Notes: generated from the letters alone by a model not told the origin. 64,000 bases of DNA from an uncultured Clostridia bacterium (GCA_937896905.1 CALBOE010000006.1:124001-188000), one strand, 5' to 3'; positions 1-8,241 are shown, numbered from the stretch's first letter. Program-made: numbers and translations.

Positions 1-74
1 TACACAAATCCATACATACCATTAGGAATTGGAATATTACCGTTATATCTAATTAAGTCAAAAATAAGTCCCAT
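1..74 (-). CDS. partial CDS, N-terminus of unknown protein
   Basis: A leftward reading frame begins with ATG at 72-74 and stays open for 24 codons to the window edge, so the gene is cut off here. A GGAG Shine-Dalgarno site lies 7 nt upstream (complement of 82-85) and a good promoter lies just before it. The visible residues (MGLIFDLIRYNG and on) are not enough to name a family. The call rests on the promoter, ribosome site and open frame acting together. Confidence 0.55.
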   Translation of the reverse strand, partial: MGLIFDLIRYNGNIPIPNGMYGFV

Positions 75-93
75 AATTTAACTCCGTTTTAGC

Positions 94-122
94 ATTATAG
101 CACATTTATGTTGTTTTGTAAA
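94..122 (-). promoter_or_regulatory. sigma-A promoter of the left-edge gene
   Basis: On the minus strand TTTACA (117-122) is followed after 17 nt by TATAAT (94-99). The predicted start of transcription is about 20 nt before the ATG of the partial gene, which leaves room for its GGAG ribosome site. Confidence 0.6.
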
Positions 123-157
123 TAAATTTTAAAACTTTTGTCGTAATATGTTATAAA

Positions 158-209
158 GCAACAAAAAAGCCGCCAAGGCGACTTGTTTTGGCGCCCCGAG
201 TAGGGCTCG
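158..209 (-). repeat. duplicate of tRNA-Asn 3' end plus terminator
   Basis: These 52 bp repeat 338-389 with a single mismatch (177 versus 357), exactly 180 bp away and in the same orientation. The unit contains the last 17 nt of the tRNA body, the discriminator and CCA, and the downstream terminator hairpin. The copy stops abruptly inside the T-arm, so it cannot make a tRNA. It looks like an attachment-site duplication or a short tandem duplication. The 128 bp between the copies carry a GGGGTCCCC palindrome (306-314) and no convincing gene. Confidence 0.8.
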
Positions 210-341
210 GCGTCACAGCTCTCTCTTTTTAATCGTTTGCTTTTTTCTAAGCAAACTTCATTTTTGTTCGGCTGTTCCTTTTCCCCTTCCAAAAATTATT
301 TTGGCGGGGTCCCCATATATTAGGTTCTCGCCCTAGCGCAA

Positions 342-368
342 CAAAAAAGCCGCCAAAGCGACTTGTTT
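342..368 (-). terminator. terminator of tRNA-Asn
   Basis: Reading leftward from the CCA end, GTCGC pairs with GCGGC across a TTTG loop and is followed by six T residues. The same hairpin recurs in the upstream duplicate at about 162-188. Confidence 0.6.
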
Positions 369-443
369 TGGCGCCCCGAGTAGGGCTCGAACCTACAACC
401 TACCGGTTAACAGCCGGTTGCTCCACCATTGAGCTATCGAGGC
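369..443 (-). tRNA. tRNA-Asn (GTT), CCA encoded
   Basis: The complement folds as a full cloverleaf. The acceptor GCCTCGA pairs with TCGGGGC, the D-stem is GCTC/GAGC, and the anticodon stem ACCGG/CCGGT carries loop CTGTTAA with anticodon GTT. The T-stem GTAGG/CCTAC carries loop TTCGAGC. The discriminator is G and CCA is encoded at 369-371. Its 3' end is duplicated at 158-209. Confidence 0.95.
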
Positions 444-546
444 ATATTTTCAGTTAACAAAGCTATTTTAACACTAATAAATTGCTTTGTCAACTGATTT
501 TTTAATTTTTATTTATAAAATGTTAAACTTTTTTAAATTTAAAATT

Positions 547-2790
547 TTATTTGTTGCTTACCCTAGAAAATAATGCATAATTATTTAAAATGTTGATGTA
601 ATTAACTTTCTTTAATGTATTTGTTAATTGAGAATTAAACAATGCCTCCACCTCTGGTGTTACATTTTCATTTTCGTAAATAGCATTACCCAAACTATAA
701 GCATAAATATCTTGGCTAAAAATTCCGCCGGTGTTAGAGTAATATAACAACATATCTCTAACTTGTTTACCTTCTAACTGGTCTGGCGTTACAGTTGAGG
801 TATCTATAACCTCCATTTCTCCCGTTTCATTATCAACAGCATAAACATAATCGGCTGGCTTAAATAAAGATTGCCCCAAATAGAAGTTTTCATTAAACTC
901 AATTCCCAAAAGGTCTAATAAAGTTGGAACAATGTCGTAGGCAGAAGTAAACCTGTTGTTAACAATATATTTATTGCTTAGCGTTGCATTTTTTGCTTTT
1001 AGCCCCGGGCTAGAAAGTATCATTGGAACTGTGTTCAATTCTATGCTAGAAAAATCTTTGTTATCGAAACCTTTAAAACGGTTTGCAAGTTGACCGTAAT
1101 ATGCGTAGTGATCCGAGAACAAAAGCATGGTGGTTTCATCTGCAATGCCTCGATTATTCAGTTCAGTAACAATATGGCCAATTGCTTCGTCAAGCCCCAT
1201 CATTCCGCATTGATAATATGTCATTTCCAAACACATGCTTGGGTCTGTTTCGCTAAATCTATTTAAAATGTTAGTGTACCAATTTGTGTAAGTTAATTCG
1301 TCCTTTGTTTTGGTTGGGTTAACTATCCAATTTCCGTTTATGTCTTTAACACAATCGTCTGGGCCATATTTAACATAATTAAAATATCTTTTTGCATCAC
1401 CGTCGTAATGATTATCTTCTTCTGTGAATGCACCGTGAGAAGAAACGTTTAAATAAAATGTGTAAAATGGGCTTGTGGTGTTTGGAACAATATATTTCAT
1501 TGCATGTTTTGCAAAATCTCCCTCGGCTGCCCAATTGTCAAATTTAAGGTCGTTACCTGTATATAGTTTGTTGCCATACGCATCTACTAATGTATCTTTA
1601 CCAATAACATTATCAAATCCTAATCTTGCATGAGTGTCATCTCTGTTATAAAATGAAAGTTTGTGCGAATGAACATATGTTGTTTCGTAACCTTTTTGCT
1701 GCAAAATTTTAGGCATTGAATACCCAAAAACTGCGTCTAAATTATCTTCATTTAACTTAACAACGTTTTTTAACGACTTGCCAACTGGGAAGTTGCCCAT
1801 TATTCCATTGCTTTCACTCATATTAGTTTTTGCCTTAGAGAAGAAGTTAGTCGCAATAAGGCTGTCGTTATTACGGTTAGAATTGGAAGTGTCGGTTAAA
1901 TAATCTTGCCCATAAATAAGCGAGTAAATGTTAGGGGTTAATTCATAAGATAAATTGTTAACTGTTGGGTCGTACGTGCCATCTCCAAAGCCAAACCATT
2001 CGGTTGTTTCCATCATAAACACCACAACGTTGTTGCCTTCATCTATGCCAAACACATCACTTGAAGAATAAGTTGTGCCGTTGTTAAAATAGTGCAAAGT
2101 TGCATCTTCTAATGCTTTATCGCCTCTGTTAAATGTGTTAATTAACATATTTGTAAAATAGCCAAACGAACCAAATTTTGAGTAGCTGTTTTGTTTTAAA
2201 TAAATGCCATTCATAAGGAATGCATCACTAGAAAAATATTCGTCTTTATTAATGCTTGCCGAAGCGTTAACCGTTTGCCTTATTTGAATAAAGTTTCCAA
2301 CCGAAAAAAATTGCAAAGAAACAAACACCAAAACACACAAAATTGAATAGTGTTGTTTAACATTAATGTTATTTCTTGAACACACCTTTAAAGCCAACGA
2401 CCCAATAATTGCAACGCAAGTAAACGTTGCAATTAACTGTAAAATAATAACAAAAAACACAAAATTGCTTGTTACTGCAGCCCCAGCTTCTGCAGCCAAA
2501 GAAAACATGTCAAACGAAAAATAATCACCAAAAATATTATATAGCGAATAGTTAGCATAAATTAAAATTGTTTGAACTAATAACATAATTGTTGCAACAA
2601 TATACTCAGCTTTATAGTTAGGAATTGCAAAAATAATGAGCCCCAAGAAAACCATAATGGTTAAATCATAAACCCAATATTCAGGCATAAATCCTAAGCC
2701 AAATAAATGGAAAGAAACAATTTCCAAAACTATTGCTCCGCACACAAAATATAAGAACATTAAGGATTTATTCAACAACGTTTTAATCAT
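547..2790 (-). CDS. LTA synthase family phosphoglycerol transferase
   Basis: This is a membrane enzyme of the LtaS/sulfatase superfamily, which transfers glycerol phosphate from phosphatidylglycerol to build lipoteichoic acid or a related polymer on the outer face of the membrane. About five hydrophobic helices fill residues 10-170, followed by the extracellular alkaline-phosphatase-like domain. Counting from the ATG at 2790, a metal-binding Glu lies in FMMETTEW (about E261), the likely catalytic Thr in KAKTNMSESNG (about T322), and late metal ligands in VSSHGAF and FSDHYAYYG. At 747 aa it is longer than typical LtaS (about 650). A GTG at 2805 is an alternative start, but a -10 box lies between it and the ATG, so the ATG is preferred and the mRNA would be leaderless. 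The exact polymer made cannot be told. Confidence 0.88.
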   Translation of the reverse strand: MIKTLLNKSLMFLYFVCGAIVLEIVSFHLFGLGFMPEYWVYDLTIMVFLGLIIFAIPNYKAEYIVATIMLLVQTILIYANYSLYNIFGDYFSFDMFSLAAEAGAAVTSNFVFFVIILQLIATFTCVAIIGSLALKVCSRNNINVKQHYSILCVLVFVSLQFFSVGNFIQIRQTVNASASINKDEYFSSDAFLMNGIYLKQNSYSKFGSFGYFTNMLINTFNRGDKALEDATLHYFNNGTTYSSSDVFGIDEGNNVVVFMMETTEWFGFGDGTYDPTVNNLSYELTPNIYSLIYGQDYLTDTSNSNRNNDSLIATNFFSKAKTNMSESNGIMGNFPVGKSLKNVVKLNEDNLDAVFGYSMPKILQQKGYETTYVHSHKLSFYNRDDTHARLGFDNVIGKDTLVDAYGNKLYTGNDLKFDNWAAEGDFAKHAMKYIVPNTTSPFYTFYLNVSSHGAFTEEDNHYDGDAKRYFNYVKYGPDDCVKDINGNWIVNPTKTKDELTYTNWYTNILNRFSETDPSMCLEMTYYQCGMMGLDEAIGHIVTELNNRGIADETTMLLFSDHYAYYGQLANRFKGFDNKDFSSIELNTVPMILSSPGLKAKNATLSNKYIVNNRFTSAYDIVPTLLDLLGIEFNENFYLGQSLFKPADYVYAVDNETGEMEVIDTSTVTPDQLEGKQVRDMLLYYSNTGGIFSQDIYAYSLGNAIYENENVTPEVEALFNSQLTNTLKKVNYINILNNYALFSRVSNK

Positions 2791-2796
2791 AATTTC

Positions 2797-2825
2797 ATTA
2801 TACACTCAAACAAACGTTAAGTCAA
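2797..2825 (-). promoter_or_regulatory. sigma-A promoter giving a leaderless start
   Basis: TTGACT (2820-2825) and TATAAT (2797-2802) are separated by 17 nt on the minus strand. The -10 box ends 6 nt before the ATG at 2790, so the predicted +1 is the A of the start codon. No Shine-Dalgarno site is present. Confidence 0.7.
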
Positions 2826-2874
2826 CATAATAAATTTATGTTAAAAGGAATGTTTTATAATTTATCCATATTGT

Positions 2875-2903
2875 TTGCTTATTTAAACAAAAAATGCTAC
2901 ATT
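2875..2903 (+). promoter_or_regulatory. sigma-A promoter giving a leaderless start
   Basis: TTGCTT (2875-2880), 17 nt, TACATT (2898-2903), then 6 nt to the ATG at 2910. The hexamers are weaker than those of the divergent promoter, but the spacing to the ATG is identical. Confidence 0.5.
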
Positions 2904-2909
2904 AATTGT

Positions 2910-3803
2910 ATGTTTAGTTGGTTTAAAAATAAATTCAATAACTTGCTACCTAGCGATGCACATAATGGCCTTATGACCGCAGAACTAACAACCATAAAAG
3001 TTGGCACAAAACTTACTGTGCCAGAAAATTTTGTTTGCTTTGCCTGTTATAAGGATAAAACCTATTTAGAAATGCCCACTGGAACTCATATTTTAAATGC
3101 AGAAACTCTTCCTGAACTTTATAAAGAACAGTTGGGCAAAAGACGTTCGTTACGGCATTTAAAAATAGATTTGTTTTTTGTTAATCTAAATCAAACCAAC
3201 ATTTCATTCAGTTATAACGATAAAGTTCCAGTGTCTGGCAAAAACACAAAATTAAAATTTGACGTTAATATTAATTGCTCTGTGAACAATGCAAAAAAAT
3301 TTAGTAAATTCGTTTTAGGCTTTTTAGCAACTACAACCGCTTATGAAACAGAAAAGTTGGTTGTTGGGTTTATACAAGAGTTTTTAATGCAACAATTTTT
3401 AAAGGTAACTTTAACTAGCACAGAAATTCCTGCTGGTTTAGTTAATGAACTAACCCAAAAACTATCCTCTTATATGTTAAAAATGGCGCTAACTTTAAAT
3501 AACTTTAACCTTTCTACACAACTTAAAAACAACTTAACGCCACAAGAAAAACCAACAAAATCTTTTAGTTTTAACACATCAACATCAACCACAAACAACA
3601 TCTCATCATCAAATCTTTTTAACAATTCAAGCAAAAATAAAGAAAATGTGGTTGACCAAAACCCAAATGAACATTATAATAATGTAAACAGCACGTTGGC
3701 AGAAACTCAACAAAGTTGTGCCAGATGTTGCTCCGTTTGTGGTTCAAAATTAATTACAGGTGCAATTTTTTGCCACAGATGCGGTAATAAAAATATAGAA
3801 TAG
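2910..3803 (+). CDS. zinc-ribbon protein, possibly SPFH-like
   Basis: The 297-residue product has a C-terminal zinc ribbon with two CxxC pairs (CSVCGS and CHRCGN) in its last 30 residues, joined by a Ser/Asn-rich linker (about residues 215-265). The N-terminal 200 residues have the look of a compact beta-rich domain. The stretch LTVPENFVCFACYKDKTYLEMPTGTH faintly recalls the SPFH/virion-core-like proteins that carry zinc ribbons, but this is only a weak resemblance. An in-frame ATG at 2838 would add 24 residues; the start at 2910 is preferred because a promoter ends 6 nt before it. The stop codon overlaps the ribosome site of the next gene, so the two are probably cotranscribed. Confidence 0.7.
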   Translation: MFSWFKNKFNNLLPSDAHNGLMTAELTTIKVGTKLTVPENFVCFACYKDKTYLEMPTGTHILNAETLPELYKEQLGKRRSLRHLKIDLFFVNLNQTNISFSYNDKVPVSGKNTKLKFDVNINCSVNNAKKFSKFVLGFLATTTAYETEKLVVGFIQEFLMQQFLKVTLTSTEIPAGLVNELTQKLSSYMLKMALTLNNFNLSTQLKNNLTPQEKPTKSFSFNTSTSTTNNISSSNLFNNSSKNKENVVDQNPNEHYNNVNSTLAETQQSCARCCSVCGSKLITGAIFCHRCGNKNIE

Positions 3804-3812
3804 GAGAACACA

Positions 3813-3998
3813 ATGAAATTTAAGAAAACAGATATTATTGGCTATGTGTTAGAAAAACACCCTAATGCAGAAGAAATTTTGGCAAGTTTTGGCTTCCATT
3901 GCTTATATTGCCCTCACTCTCAAATGGAAAGTTTAGAGCAAGCTTGCGCAGTTCATGAAGTTGACGTCAATGAATTATTAAAAGCACTAAACAAATAA
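3813..3998 (+). CDS. DUF1858 domain protein
   Basis: This 61-residue protein is a single DUF1858 (ScdA N-terminal-like) domain. It has the family opening (a short strand, then a helix ending in HPNAEEILASFGFHC) and the redox-type Cys pair in HCLYCPH. Family members are linked to iron-sulfur or redox-disulfide functions, but the role of stand-alone copies is not settled. It starts 9 nt after the zinc-ribbon gene with an AGGAG site and ends before a bidirectional terminator. Confidence 0.85.
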   Translation: MKFKKTDIIGYVLEKHPNAEEILASFGFHCLYCPHSQMESLEQACAVHEVDVNELLKALNK

Positions 3999-4032
3999 TT
4001 ATTAGATTTAAACATCTTAAATTTACAAACAA

Positions 4033-4059
4033 AAAAATCACTATTGCTAGTGATTTTTT
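4033..4059. terminator. bidirectional terminator
   Basis: AATCACTA and TAGTGATT pair across a 4-nt loop and are flanked by A and T runs, so the hairpin can stop both the rightward DUF1858 transcript and the leftward AT-hook gene. Confidence 0.85.
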
Positions 4060-4064
4060 GTTTT

Positions 4065-6650
4065 TTACTTTTTATCCTTTGGAAGTTTAGATTCGTTCTC
4101 TAAAACCTTTTTTGCCTGCTCCATTTTAGCTGTTGCTTGTGCAATTTGACTATCTATTTCTGCCAAATATGCATCTAAGTCGCTAAAATCATCTTCAGTT
4201 TGAGTTGGCTTCACATCTTCTTTTCTTGGCCTTCCCCTACGCTTTGGTTCAGCCGCATTAACAGGTTGTGCCAGGTCGTCTTTTCTTGGTCTTCCTACCT
4301 TTTTAACTGGTTCTTGTGCGGTTTCAACCTTTCTTGGACGTCCTGGTTTGCCAGGGGTTTTGATAGGTTCGTTAGAAACTTCTTTTCTTGGGCGTCCCCT
4401 ACGTTTTGGTTCTGCCTTTTCGGTTGGTTCTTCAACAACCTTTCTTGGCCTGCCAACATGCCTTACTGGCGCACTTTCGGTTGCGACATCTTCTTTTCTT
4501 GGTCTTCCTACCTTTTTAACTGGTTCTTGTGCGGTTTCAACCTTTCTTGGACGTCCTGGTTTGCCAGGGGTTTTGATAGGTTCGTTAGAAACTTCTTTTC
4601 TTGGGCGTCCCCTACGTTTTGGTTCTGCCTTTTCGGTTGGTTCTTCAACAACCTTTCTTGGTCTTCCAACTTTTCTTACTGGTGTGCTTTCTTCTTTTTG
4701 AACGGCAGAGATTTCTTTTTCTTCTGCTGCTTGCTTGCCTTGCAATTCCCCCAAATTGCTTGGCTGCTCCTCATCGTTAGGCAACTCAACTTTTCTTGCG
4801 TCGTCTTCGTCCTCTTCGTCTTCCACCAAACTGAAGTCAAACTCATCATTCTCTTTAGGTTCTTCCACTGATGGTTTTGAAAGCTCTTCGTCCAAATAAT
4901 TGAATGTTGGAACGTCTGGCGCTTCGTCTAGGTAGTTGAACGTTGGAGCTTCTGGCTGTTCTGTTGGTTCATCATAAGTATAATTTTGAGAAGTTTGGTC
5001 TTGATTGTAGTTATAATCGTAATCGGTTTGTTGATAATTTGGATCATACTGATCTTCGAATGGCGGTTGATTGTAATCTTCATATTCGCCATACATTGCT
5101 TCACCTTCTGGCATTTGTTCAGGGTTTGGATAATCATAATTGTAATTATAATCTTCTGCCATTTCCTGTTGATTAGCGTCGTTGCTTCGATTTTTTCTAG
5201 ACACCGCATCCGAAACTCTGCTTAAAATTTCGTCTCTTTCATTAATTTCTTGTTGATATTCGTTAGACAAATTGCCAAGTTGAACGTTTAAACTTTCGTT
5301 TTGTCCATACATTTGATCCAGCTCTTTATCTTTTGCTGAAAGCGCTTCTTCTAACTGACGCATATCTTCTCTAAGTTTTGCGTATTTTTCTTGTTCTCGC
5401 TTTTCAATAACAGCATAAGCTTCGTCATAAACCTTGCTGCTGTATGTTTTAAATTCGCTCATCATAGCATTTTCAAGCACTGTGCGAATTTTCTTAATTT
5501 CATTTTCAACATTAATTAATTCGTTTTGATAACTTTCCAAAACCTTTTTGTGCCTATCGCTTGCTGTGTCGTATTCTCTTTCCAAGTTTCTTTGGCGGTC
5601 TAATTCTTGTTGTTGTTGTTTTTTCAAATAGTTAGCTTCAATGCTAGAAGAAACGTCTTCAAGTTGTTGTTTAAAGTTGTTAAACGATTCTTTACTAACT
5701 TGCATTTGACGTTGATATTCTTTGGTTATTTCACGGAAATTTACTTCTTCTTGAGTTATATCTCCGTTAATTTGTTCAATGTCCTGCATTAACTTTTTAC
5801 GTTCTGCAATATAGTTTTCTGCTTCTTGCATGGCACGTTCCAAAACCAGCGAACTAGCAATTCCAGCCTCGTCAAAGTTGAATTTTTCATGCTCAATATT
5901 TCTTAACCTAGCACGTTCCAATTCTTTTTGTTCAAGTTCTGCACGCTTTTGAAGGTAGGCATACAAAATTGGAATGCCTTTTTTAATTTCGTTACGGTCG
6001 AACAACACTTCGTAGTCCACATATTCTGGCAGTGTTTGAGTTGCTTTATCAATGTTCACTTCAAAGTATTGATAGTTTTGATATAAGTCGCTAACAATAG
6101 CATTGTGCCTAATATCGAAGAAAATTGTTGCAAGGTAGTTAATAATTAAAATTAACACCGGGCAAAGCAAAACGTGTTGCAAAACCACACTAAAGGCATT
6201 TTCGTAAGAGAAATAGCAGTTTAAAATTAAGGACAATGTTGCAAAAGTGTAGGCAACAATGTTCATGATTTTAACGTCCCTTTTAAAGGAACTGTTCCTA
6301 ATTGGAGTTGCAACGCAGTCGTCAAACGACATATAATGGCTTGCACTATGTTCCCTGTAAAGAACATATTGTTGCCACTGTTTGCGAAGTTGCTTTGGAA
6401 CACGCTTAGATTTCATTCTATTATTAAACGCCACCAAATTTTGTTCGGTTATTTGCGGATTATTAATAAAATAATTGTTAAACATATCAACCGCTTTAAT
6501 TAGCTTTGCTTCGTATGCTTGAGACGTAGAAATAATAACGCATAGCACAACCACTAAAAACGCCGCAATAAAAATAATAAAAATTAAATTGTAGTTCAAA
6601 TAATTATTTAATGACGCGAAGAATTTATCTACACCATTGAAAATACCCAT
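4065..6650 (-). CDS. membrane coiled-coil protein with AT-hook array
   Basis: The 861-residue product has a distinct architecture. There is one hydrophobic helix near residues 20-42 and two more near 130-178. A long charged, heptad-rich region (about 220-480) is probably coiled coil. A Tyr/Asn/Asp/Gln-rich stretch and an acidic stretch follow (to about residue 660). The tail holds nine GRPRK motifs, each spaced by 12-22 residues and typical of AT-hook minor-groove binders. The motif set is partly duplicated at DNA level. Such a layout could tether DNA to the membrane, but that is inference. It starts at ATG 6650, after an AGGGG site; the upstream GTG at 6656 overlaps that site. No known family was recognised for the membrane part. 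Confidence 0.8.
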   Translation of the reverse strand: MGIFNGVDKFFASLNNYLNYNLIFIIFIAAFLVVVLCVIISTSQAYEAKLIKAVDMFNNYFINNPQITEQNLVAFNNRMKSKRVPKQLRKQWQQYVLYREHSASHYMSFDDCVATPIRNSSFKRDVKIMNIVAYTFATLSLILNCYFSYENAFSVVLQHVLLCPVLILIINYLATIFFDIRHNAIVSDLYQNYQYFEVNIDKATQTLPEYVDYEVLFDRNEIKKGIPILYAYLQKRAELEQKELERARLRNIEHEKFNFDEAGIASSLVLERAMQEAENYIAERKKLMQDIEQINGDITQEEVNFREITKEYQRQMQVSKESFNNFKQQLEDVSSSIEANYLKKQQQQELDRQRNLEREYDTASDRHKKVLESYQNELINVENEIKKIRTVLENAMMSEFKTYSSKVYDEAYAVIEKREQEKYAKLREDMRQLEEALSAKDKELDQMYGQNESLNVQLGNLSNEYQQEINERDEILSRVSDAVSRKNRSNDANQQEMAEDYNYNYDYPNPEQMPEGEAMYGEYEDYNQPPFEDQYDPNYQQTDYDYNYNQDQTSQNYTYDEPTEQPEAPTFNYLDEAPDVPTFNYLDEELSKPSVEEPKENDEFDFSLVEDEEDEDDARKVELPNDEEQPSNLGELQGKQAAEEKEISAVQKEESTPVRKVGRPRKVVEEPTEKAEPKRRGRPRKEVSNEPIKTPGKPGRPRKVETAQEPVKKVGRPRKEDVATESAPVRHVGRPRKVVEEPTEKAEPKRRGRPRKEVSNEPIKTPGKPGRPRKVETAQEPVKKVGRPRKDDLAQPVNAAEPKRRGRPRKEDVKPTQTEDDFSDLDAYLAEIDSQIAQATAKMEQAKKVLENESKLPKDKK
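4280..4662 (-). repeat. 213-bp tandem duplication in the AT-hook region
   Basis: About 170 bp (4280-4449) recur identically at 4493-4662, an offset of 213 bp, or 71 codons in frame. Each copy encodes four GRPRK motifs with the same linkers. The lack of synonymous drift between copies suggests a recent duplication or gene conversion. Confidence 0.85.
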
Positions 6651-6859
6651 AAACACCCCTTTAAAAGCAATTAAATTACCCTAATAAATGAATAGATTTC
6701 ATTGTTATTATAACACAAATAAATATTAATTACTAATAATTTTTTGATATTTTTTTAATTTTTTTATTTTATTTTTTTTGAAATTTAATTTGAATTTATT
6801 AAAAATTTATTAATCCACTTGTATGTTTTTTGAAAAATTAATTAAAAATACATAATTGT

Positions 6860-6888
6860 TTGACTTTTTTGCTAATATAAATTAACAT
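6860..6888 (+). promoter_or_regulatory. sigma-A promoter of the YugP-like gene
   Basis: TTGACT begins at about 6860 and is followed after 17 nt by TAACAT. The leader of roughly 20 nt carries AGGAG before the ATG at 6913. The preceding 200 bp are extremely AT-rich and hold no gene. Confidence 0.5.
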
Positions 6889-6912
6889 ATTAAAAATTTA
6901 TTAGGAGTTATT

Positions 6913-7638
6913 ATGTATTTTTATTGGTTATACTATATCCTTGGCATTGTTATGATTCCGGGCATCATTCTGGGCATTTGGGCTCAAGTTAGAGTTGCCA
7001 CAACATTTAACGAATACAACAAAATTGAAACAAAACACGGTAAAACCGCCAGCGAAGTTGCTCGATACATGCTAGATGGCGGTGGGTGCTATAACACCAA
7101 AATAGCACGCACTTCAGGTCAGTTAACCGATAATTATAATCCATCAACAAACACTGTTTCACTTTCCGATGCAGTTTATAATCAAAGCACAATTGCCGCA
7201 ATTGGTGTTACCGCACACGAAATTGGTCACGCATTTCAACATAAAGACAAATATGCTCCGCTAAAAGTTAGAAATGCTCTTGTGCCAGTTTTAAACATTT
7301 CGGGTTACTTCACCTGGCCTTTAATTATAATTGGATTGCTTTTAGAATTTTCTTACTATGCAACCGCAGCAACTTGGTTGCTTGGCATTGGAGTTGGCAT
7401 TTATGCACTTAACATCGTATTTTGCCTAGTAACTCTGCCTGTGGAACTTAACGCTAGCAAACGTGCATATAAAATGCTTGTTGCAACCGGCGAAATGGAC
7501 ATGCAGGAAGCAGAAGGGGTTAAAAAGGTTTTAAATGCTGCAGCATGGACTTATGTTGCCGGCCTAATCACCTCCGTGCTTTCTTTGTTAAGATTGTTAC
7601 TTTTCATCTTTGCCATTAGAGGGAATAATAAACAATAA
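6913..7638 (+). CDS. YugP family membrane zinc metallopeptidase
   Basis: This 241-residue integral membrane protein belongs to the Zn_peptidase_2 (YugP) family. The catalytic motif HEIGH (H102, E103, H106) sits in VTAHEIGHAFQHKDKYAPLKVR, as in the family. An N-terminal helix (about residues 2-24) precedes it, and at least three helices follow (about 120-142, 145-175 and 205-235). ELNASKRA after the third helix probably supplies the third zinc ligand. The substrate is unknown; membrane protein quality control is a reasonable guess. It has its own promoter and an AGGAG site. Confidence 0.93.
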   Translation: MYFYWLYYILGIVMIPGIILGIWAQVRVATTFNEYNKIETKHGKTASEVARYMLDGGGCYNTKIARTSGQLTDNYNPSTNTVSLSDAVYNQSTIAAIGVTAHEIGHAFQHKDKYAPLKVRNALVPVLNISGYFTWPLIIIGLLLEFSYYATAATWLLGIGVGIYALNIVFCLVTLPVELNASKRAYKMLVATGEMDMQEAEGVKKVLNAAAWTYVAGLITSVLSLLRLLLFIFAIRGNNKQ

Positions 7639-7664
7639 AAAAATCGCTTAGTTAAGCGATTTTT
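7639..7664. terminator. bidirectional terminator between yugP-like and queH
   Basis: AAATCGCTTA pairs with TAAGCGATTT with only GT between them, flanked by A and T runs. The hairpin overlaps the last codons and stop of the convergent queH gene. Confidence 0.85.
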
Positions 7665-8241
7665 TTGTTGCTTCTTTACCAAATTCGCACCCACAATAAT
7701 CTTGCCTATACATTCCAAGTTCCTTGCTTAGTTTGGTACTTAATAAATATCCGTTTTCTTTTTTAAAATCTGCATGCAAGTATTTAATACCATATTTCTG
7801 TTCCAACCTTTCACCGCACGCATTTATAAATTCTGCATCTTTATGTGGACTTATAGACAGTGTTGTGGTTACAACTTCGAAATTATTATTAACTGCAAAT
7901 TCAAAACTTTTATCCATTCGCTGAGCAATGCAAATTTTACAGCGATTTCCGCCTTCTTTTTCTTGCTCCAACCCTTTAACCAATTGCAAAAATTCGTTGT
8001 GATTGTATCCAATATCGGCAACTTTAACACCCAATTTTTCAAATTCTTGCTTGCGTTTTAAAAATTCTTCGCCAGTATCAATGTTTGGATTATAGAAAAA
8101 ATATGTAATGTCAAAATATTGTTTAAGCTTTTGAATTACCGCACTAGAGCATGGCGCACAACAACAATGCAAAAGCAGTTTTGGTTTTTCTCCAAAACTG
8201 CTTATTTCTTGGTGCATAAGTTTGTTGTAATCCATTTTCAT
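7648..8241 (-). CDS. queH: epoxyqueuosine reductase QueH
   Basis: QueH reduces epoxyqueuosine to queuosine, the last step of this tRNA wobble-base modification. The 197-residue protein shows the family signature: LLLHCCCAPCS (C26-C28, C31), YNPNIDTGEEF, CKICIAQRM, SISPHKD and the C-terminal YRQDYCGCEFG; the cysteines bind iron and the FeS cluster. No other queuosine genes are in the window. The ATG at 8241 directly follows a promoter with a 6-nt gap and no ribosome site. An alternative ATG at 8235 is possible. Confidence 0.93.
   Translation of the reverse strand: MKMDYNKLMHQEISSFGEKPKLLLHCCCAPCSSAVIQKLKQYFDITYFFYNPNIDTGEEFLKRKQEFEKLGVKVADIGYNHNEFLQLVKGLEQEKEGGNRCKICIAQRMDKSFEFAVNNNFEVVTTTLSISPHKDAEFINACGERLEQKYGIKYLHADFKKENGYLLSTKLSKELGMYRQDYCGCEFGKEATKKSLN

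Noticed and set aside
95..292. Leftward 65-codon open frame beginning MEGEKEQ
   Set aside because: It runs through the duplicated tRNA 3' end and over the promoter of the left-edge gene, has no recognised domain and no clear ribosome site.
4200..4871. Rightward 223-codon and 117-codon open frames
   Set aside because: They are antisense to the AT-hook repeats of the membrane protein; the long frames are a by-product of the GRPRK codon repeats.
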